Origin: Cochliopodium minus | Lineage: Eukaryota > Discosea > Himatismenida > Cochliopodiidae | Length of the DNA stretch: 47,467 nucleotides | NCBI GenBank assembly: GCA_024220525.1 | Contig: JAMYWO010000218.1 | Coordinates: 10,529-57,995, forward strand | Direction: 5' to 3' | In this document: positions 1 to 8,518 of the stretch, in pieces | Layout: each line of letters begins with the position of its first letter | How positions within the stretch are numbered: position 1 is the stretch's first letter | Translations under genes and position numbers: made by a program | Notes under the pieces: generated by a model | Databases searched by the model: none | What the model was told of the DNA's origin: nothing | What the model saw: only the letters and a program-made list of their open reading frames with translations

Positions 1-43
1 TTTTATTTTTTATTTTTTATTTTTTATTTTTTATTTTTTATTT

Positions 44-72
<29 letters not shown>
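1..72. repeat. (TTTTTTA)n heptamer array at window start
   Basis: About nine copies of the heptamer TTTTTTA, slightly irregular at the right end, run up to the acceptor of the receptor exon at 84. The same heptamer on the same strand ends block B at 25322-25382, inside the receptor's last intron. The two arrays are probably the two ends of one intron repeat that broke the assembly. Confidence 0.85.
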
Positions 73-74
<2 letters not shown>

Positions 75-83
75 AAAAAAAAG

Positions 84-207
84 TGGTCCTTTGATAGGGT
101 TTATGAATTTTATTGTCTATTACATTTCCAAAAATCCTCCCAAACAGAACGATGAAACATTATCGCTCAATAATGCGAATCAGAGTAGAGACAATCACAG
201 TTATTGA
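84..207 (+). CDS. Last exon of a seven-helix receptor (helix 7 and tail)
   Basis: After an A-rich acceptor (AAAAG at 79-83) the frame starts in phase 2 and encodes a hydrophobic helix containing GFMNFIVYYISK, followed by a polar tail ending at TGA 205-207. A helix with Asn and a final Tyr, followed by a basic stretch, is typical of helix 7 in cAMP-receptor/secretin-like receptors. No start or upstream exons exist in this block. The six-helix receptor at 24046-25270 stops with two spare bases (TC) at a donor that leads into the same heptamer repeat. TC plus the T at 84 makes a Ser codon and keeps the frame. I infer these are one gene of 274 residues. Confidence 0.8.
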
Positions 208-374
208 AGAATTTTTTTTTCAATGTATTATATTAAATTATTTTTGAAATTAAAAAACGAATGTTATATTTTTTATTTTACATTTTTTTAAAGTATTTGA
301 AGAAAAAGGTAAAAAAAAATTTTTTTGAAAAAAAAAAAAATAAAAATAATCAATTAATTCAAAAACTTTTTTTT
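208..374. other. Short AT-rich interval between convergent genes
   Basis: This 167 bp stretch separates the receptor tail exon from the end of the minus-strand pseudogene. It contains only A/T runs. No gene, RNA or repeat family is visible beyond homopolymers. Confidence 0.6.
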
Positions 375-1460
375 TTATTGAGGATAAAGGAACAAGCAAT
401 TAACTAAAACAATATTGAGGTATTATGGCAGGACTTGAAGCGGTTGGAAAGGTATTTGGAGAGGTAGAAGAAAAGGAAGAGGTGGAGGACAAATGTTGGT
501 AGTTGGAGAAAGGAAAGTTATAGTTGAAAAGAGACATCGCCTTAGTAAAAGTTTATGGAGACAATAATATAAATAATATTTTTAGTGATCAATAAAGGAG
601 TATCCACACTGCAATATGTATACCAGAACTTGCAAAGACAGGAAAAACTTTTTTGGACAAAAGAGTTCCTATTGAATCCCCTAATTTACCTTTCCTTGTT
701 CTTGATGGGTTGGTGAAGATGGAATCAAAGGTAATGGAGGTGATAATTCCATCCACGGATAAAGTGAACTGAATTCCTGCTTCTGAATCTGGACCATATG
801 GGTTTTGATGGACAGTGAAAGGGTGGAGGAGAAGATACTTTCGGGGTTGCAGGTTGGATAATTAAAGTGACCGCAGAATGCTCCTGTCACTCCACAGTTT
901 GAGATTTCACTCACGGATGCTGGAACGAAGTAAAAGGTTCCTCCACTTCCTGCTACTTTGATACAAAAAGAAGATGCAATTGTTGATGCAGTACACGAGA
1001 CTTCACAAGATGTTGTACAATAACTTGCTGTGCAACCTGTACTGCAACTTGTTGTTGCTTCTCCTGTATAAGATGGTTGTCCAACAGATCCATTTGTAAG
1101 TGGTCCCTCCTGAGATGGTATCTTCTGATCCTGCCTCCATTATAAGCTCCTCCAATCACGAATCCATCTGCACCTGGATATCCAAAATGAATGATTCCTG
1201 ATGTTGGTTGGCAGATACATATCCTATTTCTGGAGCGGATCCTGTGAAACATGATTCTCCTTTTGATGCTATTATGTTTATCAATAATGAAGATAATTCA
1301 GATCCTTTAGTACATGCTCCCAAATAACTAAACGAACCTTATCTTGTAATTTTGTAAAATCTCTTCCTAATCTGCGTGTTGTGTTCAATAACCTTCCATC
1401 ATATACAAAAGCTCCTTCAACACATGGAAATAGAATAAACGAAATCAAAGTAAAACAACC
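375..1460 (-). pseudogene. Decayed copy of the secreted Cys-rich/DUF4082-like family
   Basis: The minus strand carries every segment of the family in order but in different frames. There is a signal-peptide-like start (LISFILFPCVEGAFVYD) near 1380-1450 and a core with CQPTSGIIHFGYPGADGF near 1160-1225. The Cys-rich middle near 960-1060 is in another frame. ISNCGVTGAFCGHFNYPTC lies near 850-905, a beta-domain piece (EAGIQFTLSVDGIITSITF) near 725-775 is in a further frame, and the end near 375-420 (LNIVLVNC) resembles the family tail LDIVFYPC. No initiating ATG is present, and one base is missing in the signal-peptide region compared with the paralogues. Multiple frameshifts make this a pseudogene rather than a single sequencing error. 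Confidence 0.85.
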
Positions 1461-1657
1461 TATTTATGTGAAACTGGAATTTATAATTAATTATAAACCA
1501 AATATTTTGATTGTATGACTTCGGTATTATATTTATTTCTATCTGTAATAAACGAAAGATTTATAAACTAAAAACAATTACCCAATGAAGTCAAAATAAT
1601 AATTTAATATTCAAACAATACAATAAATCAAGGAAATAAAAGCGATTTATTGATTTT

Positions 1658-2323
1658 TTAGGTGGTTGGATAAGCAAATTTGGTGCAACATGATCCACTT
1701 CCTCCACAATTTGTAATATCGCCTGATGAAGTGTCATCAGGGACGAAATAAAAGGTTGCTCCATTTCCTGTCACATCTTCACAAGTTGCACTACTTGCAG
1801 TTATTGATGCAGTACACGAGACTTCACAAGATGTTGAACAATAGTTTGCAGTGCAACCAGTGCTGCAACTAGTTGTTGCATCTCCTGTATAAGTTGGTTG
1901 TCCAACAGATCCCCATTTGTAAGTGGTCCCTCCTGAGATGATATCTTTTGTTCCTATTCCCCCAAAGTTTGTACCTCCAATCACAAATCCATTTGATCCT
2001 GGATATCCAAAATGAATTTTACCTGATCCCATGTGTGGTTGACAGATATATCCTATTGTATCCACTGTTCCAGTTGATGAATCTGTGAAACATGATGATC
2101 CAATCGCAGCAACTTTTATTGAAATATCAGTCAATCCTGTTGAAGTTCCTGATGGACATATTCCTTTGTAAATGAAAGATCCATATCTTATACTACCTGT
2201 AAAATCTCTTCTCATCACTCTGCTTTTTGTTGTATTCAATAATCTTCTATCAAATACGAAGGATCCCTCGACAAATGATAGTAAAGCAAATGAAATCAAA
2301 AGTAAGATTATAGCTTTTCTCAT
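1658..2323 (-). CDS. Short secreted Cys-rich protein, family member without the C-terminal beta domain
   Basis: 221 residues from a clear ATG. Residues 1-20 form a signal peptide (MRKAIILLLISFALLSFVEG), followed by the family N-terminus with RRLL and RDFTGSIRYGSF. A Gly-rich core follows (HFGYPGSNGFVIGG), then a dense Cys block (CSTGCTANYCSTSCEVSC) and the conserved FVPDD and CCTKF segments. It stops at AYPTT, where the longer paralogues continue for about 150 more residues into the DUF4082-like domain. No remnant of that domain is obvious downstream before the pseudogene. It may be a natural short form or a truncated copy. A secreted or cell-surface role is inferred; function is unknown. The copy at 3882-5027 is the best full-length comparison. 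Confidence 0.8.
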   Translation of the reverse strand: MRKAIILLLISFALLSFVEGSFVFDRRLLNTTKSRVMRRDFTGSIRYGSFIYKGICPSGTSTGLTDISIKVAAIGSSCFTDSSTGTVDTIGYICQPHMGSGKIHFGYPGSNGFVIGGTNFGGIGTKDIISGGTTYKWGSVGQPTYTGDATTSCSTGCTANYCSTSCEVSCTASITASSATCEDVTGNGATFYFVPDDTSSGDITNCGGSGSCCTKFAYPTT

Positions 2324-2358
2324 TTTTTTTTTTTATTTTAATTTTTTCTTTGTTTATC

Positions 2359-2379
2359 TGTCAAAATAATCCTATGGGA
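2359..2379 (-). promoter_or_regulatory. TCCC..GGA..TTGACA-like upstream motif
   Basis: On the minus strand this reads TCCCATAGGATT, then ATTTTGACA, 36-56 bp upstream of the ATG of the 1658-2323 gene. It resembles the two sites at 5115 and 5301 upstream of the paralogue at 3882-5027, though those lie in the opposite orientation. A shared regulatory element is an inference from similarity only. Confidence 0.3.
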
Positions 2380-2499
2380 CTCTTAATAAAAAAATCTCTT
2401 TAAAAATAAATGAATTTTCCAGACCATAATGAATTCATTCAATTTATGAAGATCATAAAGATAGTCATAATTTGTCAAAGAAATTTTAATTATTCATTT

Positions 2500-3615
2500 T
2501 TAACAAGGATTAAAAATAATATCAAGTGCAACAACTTTTTCGAAAGGAGCAGAAGGTTTGGTTAATGAAGCAGCATTGAAAGCACCTTTAAAGGTTAAAT
2601 GACGACCATTAGTAAAGCTAGATACAAAATTGAAATAGTGGAAATAATCAGGTCCGCCAAGTTCAGTCTGAAAAGAAACTATGTAGTCGACTCCTGAAGT
2701 AACTGGTAATGGAGGATTAAGAACTTTTCTTAACAAACCAGAACCTGTTTCCCCAGAGAAAGTTGCAATAGCCGAAGCACCAGTAGACCAAAAGTTAATC
2801 GTACGAGCGGTGGGATAAAAGACTTCGGCATTGAAGGTTACAGCAGATATAACACCATCGACAGAGGGTGTAAATTTAATCCCATATTCTCCTGTTCCTA
2901 TTGGTGTTGTAGGACCTTGATCAAAGGTACTTGCAAAAGAACCAGTGAAGAGATTCTCTGAACGACAAAAGTCATAGTCATACAAATTAGTGCCTGTAGC
3001 ACAACAATCGTTTGGTCCTCCACAGTTTGAAATCCCTGTAACAACATCCGAAGGAACGAAATAAATTGTTTCTGATCCAGTACTTGCGGGTGTTGAACAA
3101 GAAGCAGATAATGCAGATGTTGATGCAGTACACGAGACTTCACAAGATGTTGTACAATAACTTGCTGTGCAACCTGTGCTGCAACTGGTTGTTGCTTCTC
3201 CTGTATAAGATGGGTGTCCAACCTGTCCCCATACAAATGATGTTGCTCCAGAGATGGTATCTGCTGATCCTGTTCCTCCAAAATAAGCTCCTCCAATCAC
3301 GAATCCATCTGCACCTGGATATCCAAAATGGATGATTCCTGATCCTCCTGATGTTGGTTGGCAAATATATCCGATTGAATCTGCAGATCCTGTTGATCCA
3401 TCTGTGAAACATGTTGCTGAGGGAGAAGCTTTTTTGACTGAGATATAAGATAATGGTGCTCCTGATCCAGTTGGACATGCTCCCAAATAACTAAACGAAC
3501 CGTATCTAACACTTCCTGTAAAATCTCTTCCTAATCTTCTATGTGTGGAGTTCAATAACCTTCTATCAACTATGAAAGATCCTTCAAGGAAGGTAAATAG
3601 AATAAACGAAATCAA
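2500..3615 (-). CDS. Full-length secreted Cys-rich/DUF4082-like protein with no ATG start
   Basis: An open frame of about 371 codons with all family parts: a hydrophobic leader (LLLISFILFTFLEG), RRLLNST, RDFTGSVRYGSF, the Gly-rich core HFGYPGADGFVIGG, and the Cys block CSTGCTASYCTTSCEVSC. A C-terminal domain begins near YGIKFTPSVDGVISAVTF and ends LDIIFNPC. The C-terminal pattern (FT..VDG.I..V.., then W, GLL, P...G..YIVSF) matches DUF4082-type beta domains. Compared with the intact copy at 3882-5027, the region coding MKIAI has changed to AAGGGAAATTTTG. The frame upstream reaches a stop at 3646-3648 without any ATG, so it must start at a non-ATG codon, use an unseen exon, or be a recently silenced copy. 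Confidence 0.7.
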   Translation of the reverse strand: MISFILFTFLEGSFIVDRRLLNSTHRRLGRDFTGSVRYGSFSYLGACPTGSGAPLSYISVKKASPSATCFTDGSTGSADSIGYICQPTSGGSGIIHFGYPGADGFVIGGAYFGGTGSADTISGATSFVWGQVGHPSYTGEATTSCSTGCTASYCTTSCEVSCTASTSALSASCSTPASTGSETIYFVPSDVVTGISNCGGPNDCCATGTNLYDYDFCRSENLFTGSFASTFDQGPTTPIGTGEYGIKFTPSVDGVISAVTFNAEVFYPTARTINFWSTGASAIATFSGETGSGLLRKVLNPPLPVTSGVDYIVSFQTELGGPDYFHYFNFVSSFTNGRHLTFKGAFNAASLTKPSAPFEKVVALDIIFNPC

Positions 3616-3881
3616 AAGTAAAACAACAAAATTTCCCTTTTTTTTTTATTCTTTTTTTTAATAGTTCAAATTTAAAATAAAACCTAATATTGGATAATCT
3701 TTTATATTTTGATCAAAAAAAAAAAAAAAAAAAGAATAATTCCAAACCAAATTTTTGAATGAAAAGTGCAACAAAATTAAAAGTGAATAAAATTGGATGT
3801 TTTTGATTTATCAAATGTTTTCAAAAATAATTATATATATCAGATTTGGAAATTTATAATTTTTTAATTTTTTAGATTTAT

Positions 3882-5027
3882 TTAAGAGCAAGGATTAAAG
3901 ATAATATCAAGAGGAGCAAATTGATTATAAGCAGTATCTGGTTTACTTCCAGTTGTTAAGGTATAAAAAGGACCATTAGAAGTTAAATAACGGCCATTTG
4001 TGACTGGAGTAGAATATTCAAAATAAAATGAAGAAGGATCAGCAGCAGAAATAGGGAAAGAAACAATATAAACAGTGCCCGAACTTACACTTATTGGAGG
4101 ATTCAAAATAGTTTTTAACAATCCAGAACCACTTTCACTAATAAAAGTTGTAAGAGGAGAAACACCAGTTCCCCAAACACTAACAGTACGAGAATTAACA
4201 GTAATGGAATCTGCATTATAAGTCACACCAGCAATGACTCCATCAACAGAGGGAATAAATGTAATACCATATTCTGCTGTTACGGGAGGGGAGACTGGTC
4301 CAGTTGTATAAGTTGCAGAAAAAGTACCGGTAATGAGACTCTCAGATTGACAATAAGAAAAGAATGTGGATCCTGAACAACAATCATCTGGAGAACCACA
4401 GTTTGAGTAAGATGAATCCGCTCCTGAAGGAACAAAATAAACAGTTCCTGCTCCAGAACCAGTATTGGTAGAACAAGATACAGAAGCTGCAGCAATAGAT
4501 GTTGATGCAGTACATGAGACTTCACAAGATGTTGTACAATAACTTGCTGTGCAACCTGTGCTGCAACTTGTTGTTGCTTCTCCTGAATAACTTGGTGATC
4601 CGACCTGTCCCCAAACAAATGTTGTTGCTCCAGAGTAGGAATCTCCTGATCCAACAGATCCTCCAAAAAGAGCTCCTCCGATCACGAATCCATCAGTACC
4701 TGGATATCCAAAATGAATGATTCCTGATCCTCCTGATGTTGGTTGGCAGATATATCCGATTGAATCTCCTGATCCACTTAGTGTTTCAGAAAAACAAGTT
4801 TCTGCTCCTGCCCCGACTTTTGTAATCTTAACGTGTGGTAATGGTGCTCCTGATCCAGTTGGACATGCTCCCAAGTAAGAGAATTTTCCGTATCTTACAC
4901 TACCTGAAAAATCTCTTCCTAATCTTCTGCGTGTGGAGTTCAATAATCTTCTATCAAAAACGAATGTTCCTTCAACGCAAGACAACAATGCAAATGAAAT
5001 CAAAAGTAAAACAATAGCAATTTTCAT
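3882..5027 (-). CDS. Intact secreted Cys-rich protein with C-terminal DUF4082-like domain
   Basis: 381 residues and no introns. Residues 1-20 (MKIAIVLLLISFALLSCVEG) form a signal peptide. The middle region carries CQPTSGGSGIIHFGYPG, two W-containing Gly/Thr-rich strands and the Cys block CSTGCTASYCTTSCEVSC near residues 155-175, consistent with disulphide-stabilised extracellular structure. The last ~150 residues (EYGITFIPSVDGVIAGVTY to LDIIFNPCS) have the alternating hydrophobic pattern and G..YIVSF signature of DUF4082-like domains, better known from bacterial surface proteins. This is the only copy here with a normal start and full length. It sits head to tail with its paralogues. Adhesion or surface binding is a guess; the family is otherwise unknown to me. 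Confidence 0.85.
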   Translation of the reverse strand: MKIAIVLLLISFALLSCVEGTFVFDRRLLNSTRRRLGRDFSGSVRYGKFSYLGACPTGSGAPLPHVKITKVGAGAETCFSETLSGSGDSIGYICQPTSGGSGIIHFGYPGTDGFVIGGALFGGSVGSGDSYSGATTFVWGQVGSPSYSGEATTSCSTGCTASYCTTSCEVSCTASTSIAAASVSCSTNTGSGAGTVYFVPSGADSSYSNCGSPDDCCSGSTFFSYCQSESLITGTFSATYTTGPVSPPVTAEYGITFIPSVDGVIAGVTYNADSITVNSRTVSVWGTGVSPLTTFISESGSGLLKTILNPPISVSSGTVYIVSFPISAADPSSFYFEYSTPVTNGRYLTSNGPFYTLTTGSKPDTAYNQFAPLDIIFNPCS

Positions 5028-5114
5028 TTTTTTCTACTTTTCTCTCTTTTTTTTTTATTTTTTTTTATAATTTAATTAATTTTTTATTTTGTTTGATTTT
5101 TGTTTTTTAACTGG

Positions 5115-5133
5115 TCCCAAAGGAAATTTGACA
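5115..5133 (+). promoter_or_regulatory. Upstream motif TCCCAAAGGAAATTTGACA
   Basis: It lies 88 bp upstream of the ATG of the intact family member (5027). It shares TCCC...GGA, then TTTGACA with the site at 5301. Role inferred from repetition only. Confidence 0.3.
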
Positions 5134-5300
5134 ATCAAATATTTAATTCATTTTTTTTCTTTCTTTCTTTTCTTCTTAAAAGAAAACATAAAACAAATAA
5201 AAGCTTGGAAAGCCAACAGTAGTTATTTTTAAGACTTGATTTTCCTTCTTAAAAAAGGAATATTTTGAGAAATTAAAATTATATATTTCAGTTTGAACGA

Positions 5301-5319
5301 TCCCGCGGGAAGTTTGACA
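5301..5319 (+). promoter_or_regulatory. Upstream motif TCCCGCGGGAAGTTTGACA with GC palindrome
   Basis: It starts with the perfect palindrome TCCCGCGGGA, conspicuous in this base composition, and continues with the same TTTGACA tail as the site at 5115. It is about 274 bp upstream of the 5027 start codon. A transcription-factor site is plausible but not shown. Confidence 0.35.
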
Positions 5320-5689
5320 TGTGATTTTTTTTAAAAAAATTATAAATTAAAGATCTTTGATATTTTTTTTTAAAATACTCACAACAACCACTTCCATTTC
5401 CTCTCATTCAAACAATTAGTCTAATAAAGAAATATTTTAACCTTTATTTCATTCACTATATATTTTAAAATTTCAAATATTTTAATAACAGTTTATCAAT
5501 AGATCTATCCAAATCCTTTCCAGATATTTCTATTAAAAACAATATTAATTATTGATTTTTAGAGTTGAACAACTCTACCTTTTGCGAGGAATGATTCCAT
5601 TAATCTTATTGTTGATAAAATTCAATTATTTTTTTTTTTTTGAAAATCAAAACTTCATTAATTTTCACTGATTTATAAGTTAAAATTTA

Positions 5690-6246
5690 TTAAGTGCAAG
5701 GATAAAAAACAATATCGAGTTTTCCAAAATAATTTGCATTCATAACCGGAAGGGCACCACCAGTTAAAGTATACAAGCCAGATCCTTGAGCTGTCAAATG
5801 GAGGCCATTCGAATAAGTAGAAGGGGGACTTGAATTAGCATCTCCGGAATCACTACCACCAAAATTGATAGAAACGATATAATCTTGACCCGCTGTTATT
5901 TGGTAAGGTTGTGAGAGAGAAACAGTAATACTTGTATCACCACTATTAGGAGTACCTGTTCCTGTTATTTGACTTACACCTCCGCTCCAAATATGTACAG
6001 TTCTAGGGATAACTGTCAAACTAGCTTCGTAAGTGACTGCAGTGATCTTTCCATCAACATTCGATGAGAAGGCGATTCCGTACTCTCCTGTTGCTCCAAA
6101 TGCAGATTGAGTTTGAGGAAATTCAAAGTTTGTAAACATGCTTTCAGGCTCGCAAAAAGTAAATGAGGTGCAACAAGATCCTGTTGTTCCACAATTTTGT
6201 GGATCAGCACCTGTAGGAACAAAATAAAAAGTTCCTCCACTTCCTG
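5690..6246 (-). CDS. C-terminal half of a secreted Cys-rich/DUF4082-like protein, cut by the gap
   Basis: The frame enters from the N at 6247 and runs 185 codons to a stop, TAA at 5690-5692. It starts within the conserved GSGGTFYFVPTGAD segment, continues through CCTSFTFC, and contains the whole DUF4082-like domain (EYGIAFSSNVDGKITAVTY to LDIVFYPCT). Signal peptide, core and Cys block are missing and should lie beyond the gap. The sequence is more diverged from the other copies than they are from each other. In the block order I infer, this end of block A is an outer end of the scaffold. Confidence 0.85.
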
Positions 6247-6247
6247 N
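6247..6247. other. Single-N assembly gap between blocks A and B
   Basis: The gene on the left lacks its 5' half and the PPR gene on the right lacks its 3' half, so real sequence is missing here and one N cannot be the true size. The PPR gene's missing exons are found at 36420-37067, which argues that the neighbour shown here is wrong. Confidence 0.9.
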
Positions 6248-6323
6248 AAAAAATAAAAAATAAAAAATAAAAAATAAAAAATAAAAAATAAAAAATAAAA
6301 AATAAAAAATAAAAAATAAAAAA
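6248..6323. repeat. (AAAAAAT)n heptamer array at the left end of block B
   Basis: 76 bp of perfect period-7 repeat, T at every seventh base from 6254, starting directly at the N. It lies in the intron after exon 4 of the PPR gene. Confidence 0.95.
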
Positions 6324-6351
6324 CCAAAATCAAAAAATAAATATAAATAAA
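6306..6351. repeat. 46 bp identical to 37082-37127
   Basis: The shared stretch contains a non-repetitive core (AACCAAAATCAA) flanked by A/T repeat. Both copies lie in PPR-gene introns, in the same orientation, at the points where the two gene halves are cut. This is best read as two ends of one intron. Confidence 0.8.
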
Positions 6352-6472
6352 TAAATAAAAATAAAAAATAAAATAAAATAAAAATAAAATAAAATAAAAA
6401 ATAAAATATAAAATAAAAATAAATAAAATGAGCTAAATTAAAAAATAAATATAAATAAATAAATAAAAATAC

Positions 6473-8271
6473 CACAGCAGATTGATTACGTGCATTAGCA
6501 TGTACTTTGATTAGGGTATTGAGGGTGATGGCATCCATTTTAATTCCGTTAGCTTGGAGATATTGCAAAATGTCTTTGGTGATGTTTTGGAAGGCTTCAT
6601 AGTCCAAAGCCATTCCGCAAGAACGCAAATAACTGTTCCAAGTCCTTATGTCTCTATCATCAATGAAAAAAAAATTACAATATTAATTTTTAATATTTTA
6701 TTTTTTAATTTTTTAAAGAAAATTTTTTTATAATATTTTTAAATTTTTTGATAAATTGAATATTTTTTGAATTACATTATTTTTTATTTTTATTTTTTTG
6801 ATATATTAATTTTTTAATTGAATGATTAAATTTATTTATATCATTAATCTATTTATATTTTTTTTTTACCTGCAATACTCCAAATCGTCTCGCAAAGCAG
6901 CAGTCAAAAGACCAATATCCTTGACACGACCAGCAATCCCCACAGCAATGGTCAAAAACTGAGTCTCCTTAGTAAGTTTTCTCTTCTGCTTGACACCAAC
7001 AACCTCAGAGAAGGAACCCCCCGTCTCCTTTTTTTTCCTATTTTTTTTCATTTTTTTGAGATTTATTTTCCCTTCGTTTTTTTCTTCGTCCATTGGAGTG
7101 AAGTTAAAGTTAGAATCGTCCTCATTGTTGTTCTTATCGTTGCTTTCTTCTTGGAGGTTGTAATCAGCCTTAATAAATGAAAAATAAATTATGTTTTAGG
7201 ATAGTTTTTTTTAAAAAAAAAAATAAAACAAAAAATTATCCAAATGATAATTTTAAAATAAAAATAAATGATCAAAAAATTTTAAAAATTAAAAATTAAA
7301 ATAACAGGAATTATTTAAAAACATCTACTTTGAAAAAATGTTTATTAAACAAAAAAAATGAAAATAAGTAAAAATTTTTAAAAAAAATATTAATAATAAA
7401 ATTTCCATTAAAAATAAAAATGTTTGCAATACCTTGAATTGATTGTATACTTCCAGTGCGTGATTGTATTCATTGAGATTGATTGCTAATTTCATCGCAC
7501 ATCCATACATGGGGGTGTCTGCTCTACCGTTATCCCTAAAAAAAGAGTATATTTTGTGCACATTTTCCCAGTCCTTATTTTTTCCTGCTTCCATCATCAA
7601 CTTTATCTTTTTTAAATAATAATAAAAAAGAAAAAAAAAAATTTTTATGCAAACAAATGAACAAATTTAAAATTGAAATTAATCAAATAAAAATTAAAAT
7701 AAAATCAGGCAAAATTCAAGTTTTCTCATTATGTCAAACAATATTTTAAAATTTTTTTTTTATTTTAAATATTAATTTTTTTTTTATTTTTATTTACCGC
7801 ATATGATGCATTGTAGCTTGTTTTCTTTTTGGATTGGGACATATAATTATCGAGATTATTGGAATCCTCATCTACTTCCCTGTATTTATTCTTCAGATTC
7901 TTCTCATTTGGGATCTCCCTCAAGGGGATATTCATCTTATGGCTCTCGGGTCTATATTGGATCACCCTTTGTCTAGATTTGGATCTCTTTCTCCCATATT
8001 GATTATCTTGTTGGGTGTCTTCATTATAATCTTCAAATATATCTTTTTTGGGTGGCCTTCTTTCCTCTGCATCTTTGATTAACCTCATTCTATTCGATTC
8101 ATTATCTATGAAGGTGCTATATAAAGAATTATTGTTGGGGATGTATGGATTGTTTTTTATTTTGATGGTGTTTATGAATTGCAATTTGTTATAATTCTGA
8201 TAGATATGAAAATGGGAACATTTATTGTTGAATAGCTTGATGTTTTTGAATGATAAAGATATTCCCTTCAT
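6473..8271 (-). CDS. Mitochondrial-type PPR protein, 5' part (exons 1-4)
   Basis: Exons by splice signal and phase: 8271-7798, 7606-7433, 7168-6870, 6653-6473 (1128 nt, ending in phase 0 at a GT donor). The first ~60 residues are rich in Lys, Asn and Ser, with no acidic residue before residue 57, like a mitochondrial presequence. A charged, disordered stretch follows (RRPPKKDIFEDYNEDTQQD). Then come PPR helical pairs: one at MYGCAMKLAINLNEYNHALEV, one near LTKETQFLTIAVGIAGRVKD with an acidic insert before it, and DAITLNTLIKVHANARNQSAV, which is the first half of a repeat. PPR proteins bind organellar RNA. The 3' exons are at 36420-37067 in block C; joined, the protein is 547 residues. It is divergent with the adaptor gene, 247 bp away. 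Confidence 0.85.
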
Positions 8272-8518
8272 TTTTTTATTGAATAATTATTTGTTAAAAA
8301 GAAAAGAATACACCTTCAATACATAAGATTAGGAACAGTGAATACAATAAAAGAAAAAACTTTATAAAATTTTTTCTTTGATATGAAAAATTCAATCCAT
8401 GCAATAAATTGCAAATCAAACTTATGATATTTCAAATCACATTGGATCCTCTTCTAAACATTTCAAATTTAAAAAAAAAAAATTTGTATAGTTTCCTCTT
8501 TTTGAAGCAATCGATAAT

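Larger units (their letters stand above)
5028..5689. other. 660 bp intergenic region in the secreted-protein array
   Basis: No gene is visible on either strand. It holds two related 19 bp motifs (5115-5133 and 5301-5319), the second containing a GC-rich palindrome that stands out in very AT-rich DNA, and a perfect 16 bp inverted repeat AGAGTTGAACAACTCT at 5561-5576. It should contain the promoter of the minus-strand gene starting at 5027 and the 3' region of the gene ending at 5690. Confidence 0.6.

Noticed and set aside
1-72. Heptamer array as a telomere
   Set aside because: It contains no G, occurs on both strands, and lies inside introns.
2172-2369. Plus-strand 65-codon frame over the secreted gene start
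   Set aside because: Antisense to the signal peptide region of the gene on the minus strand; no separate support.
6016-6628. Minus-strand frame joining PPR residues to the DUF4082-like protein through the N
   Set aside because: It reads through an intron, the heptamer repeat and the gap; the two ends belong to different genes.
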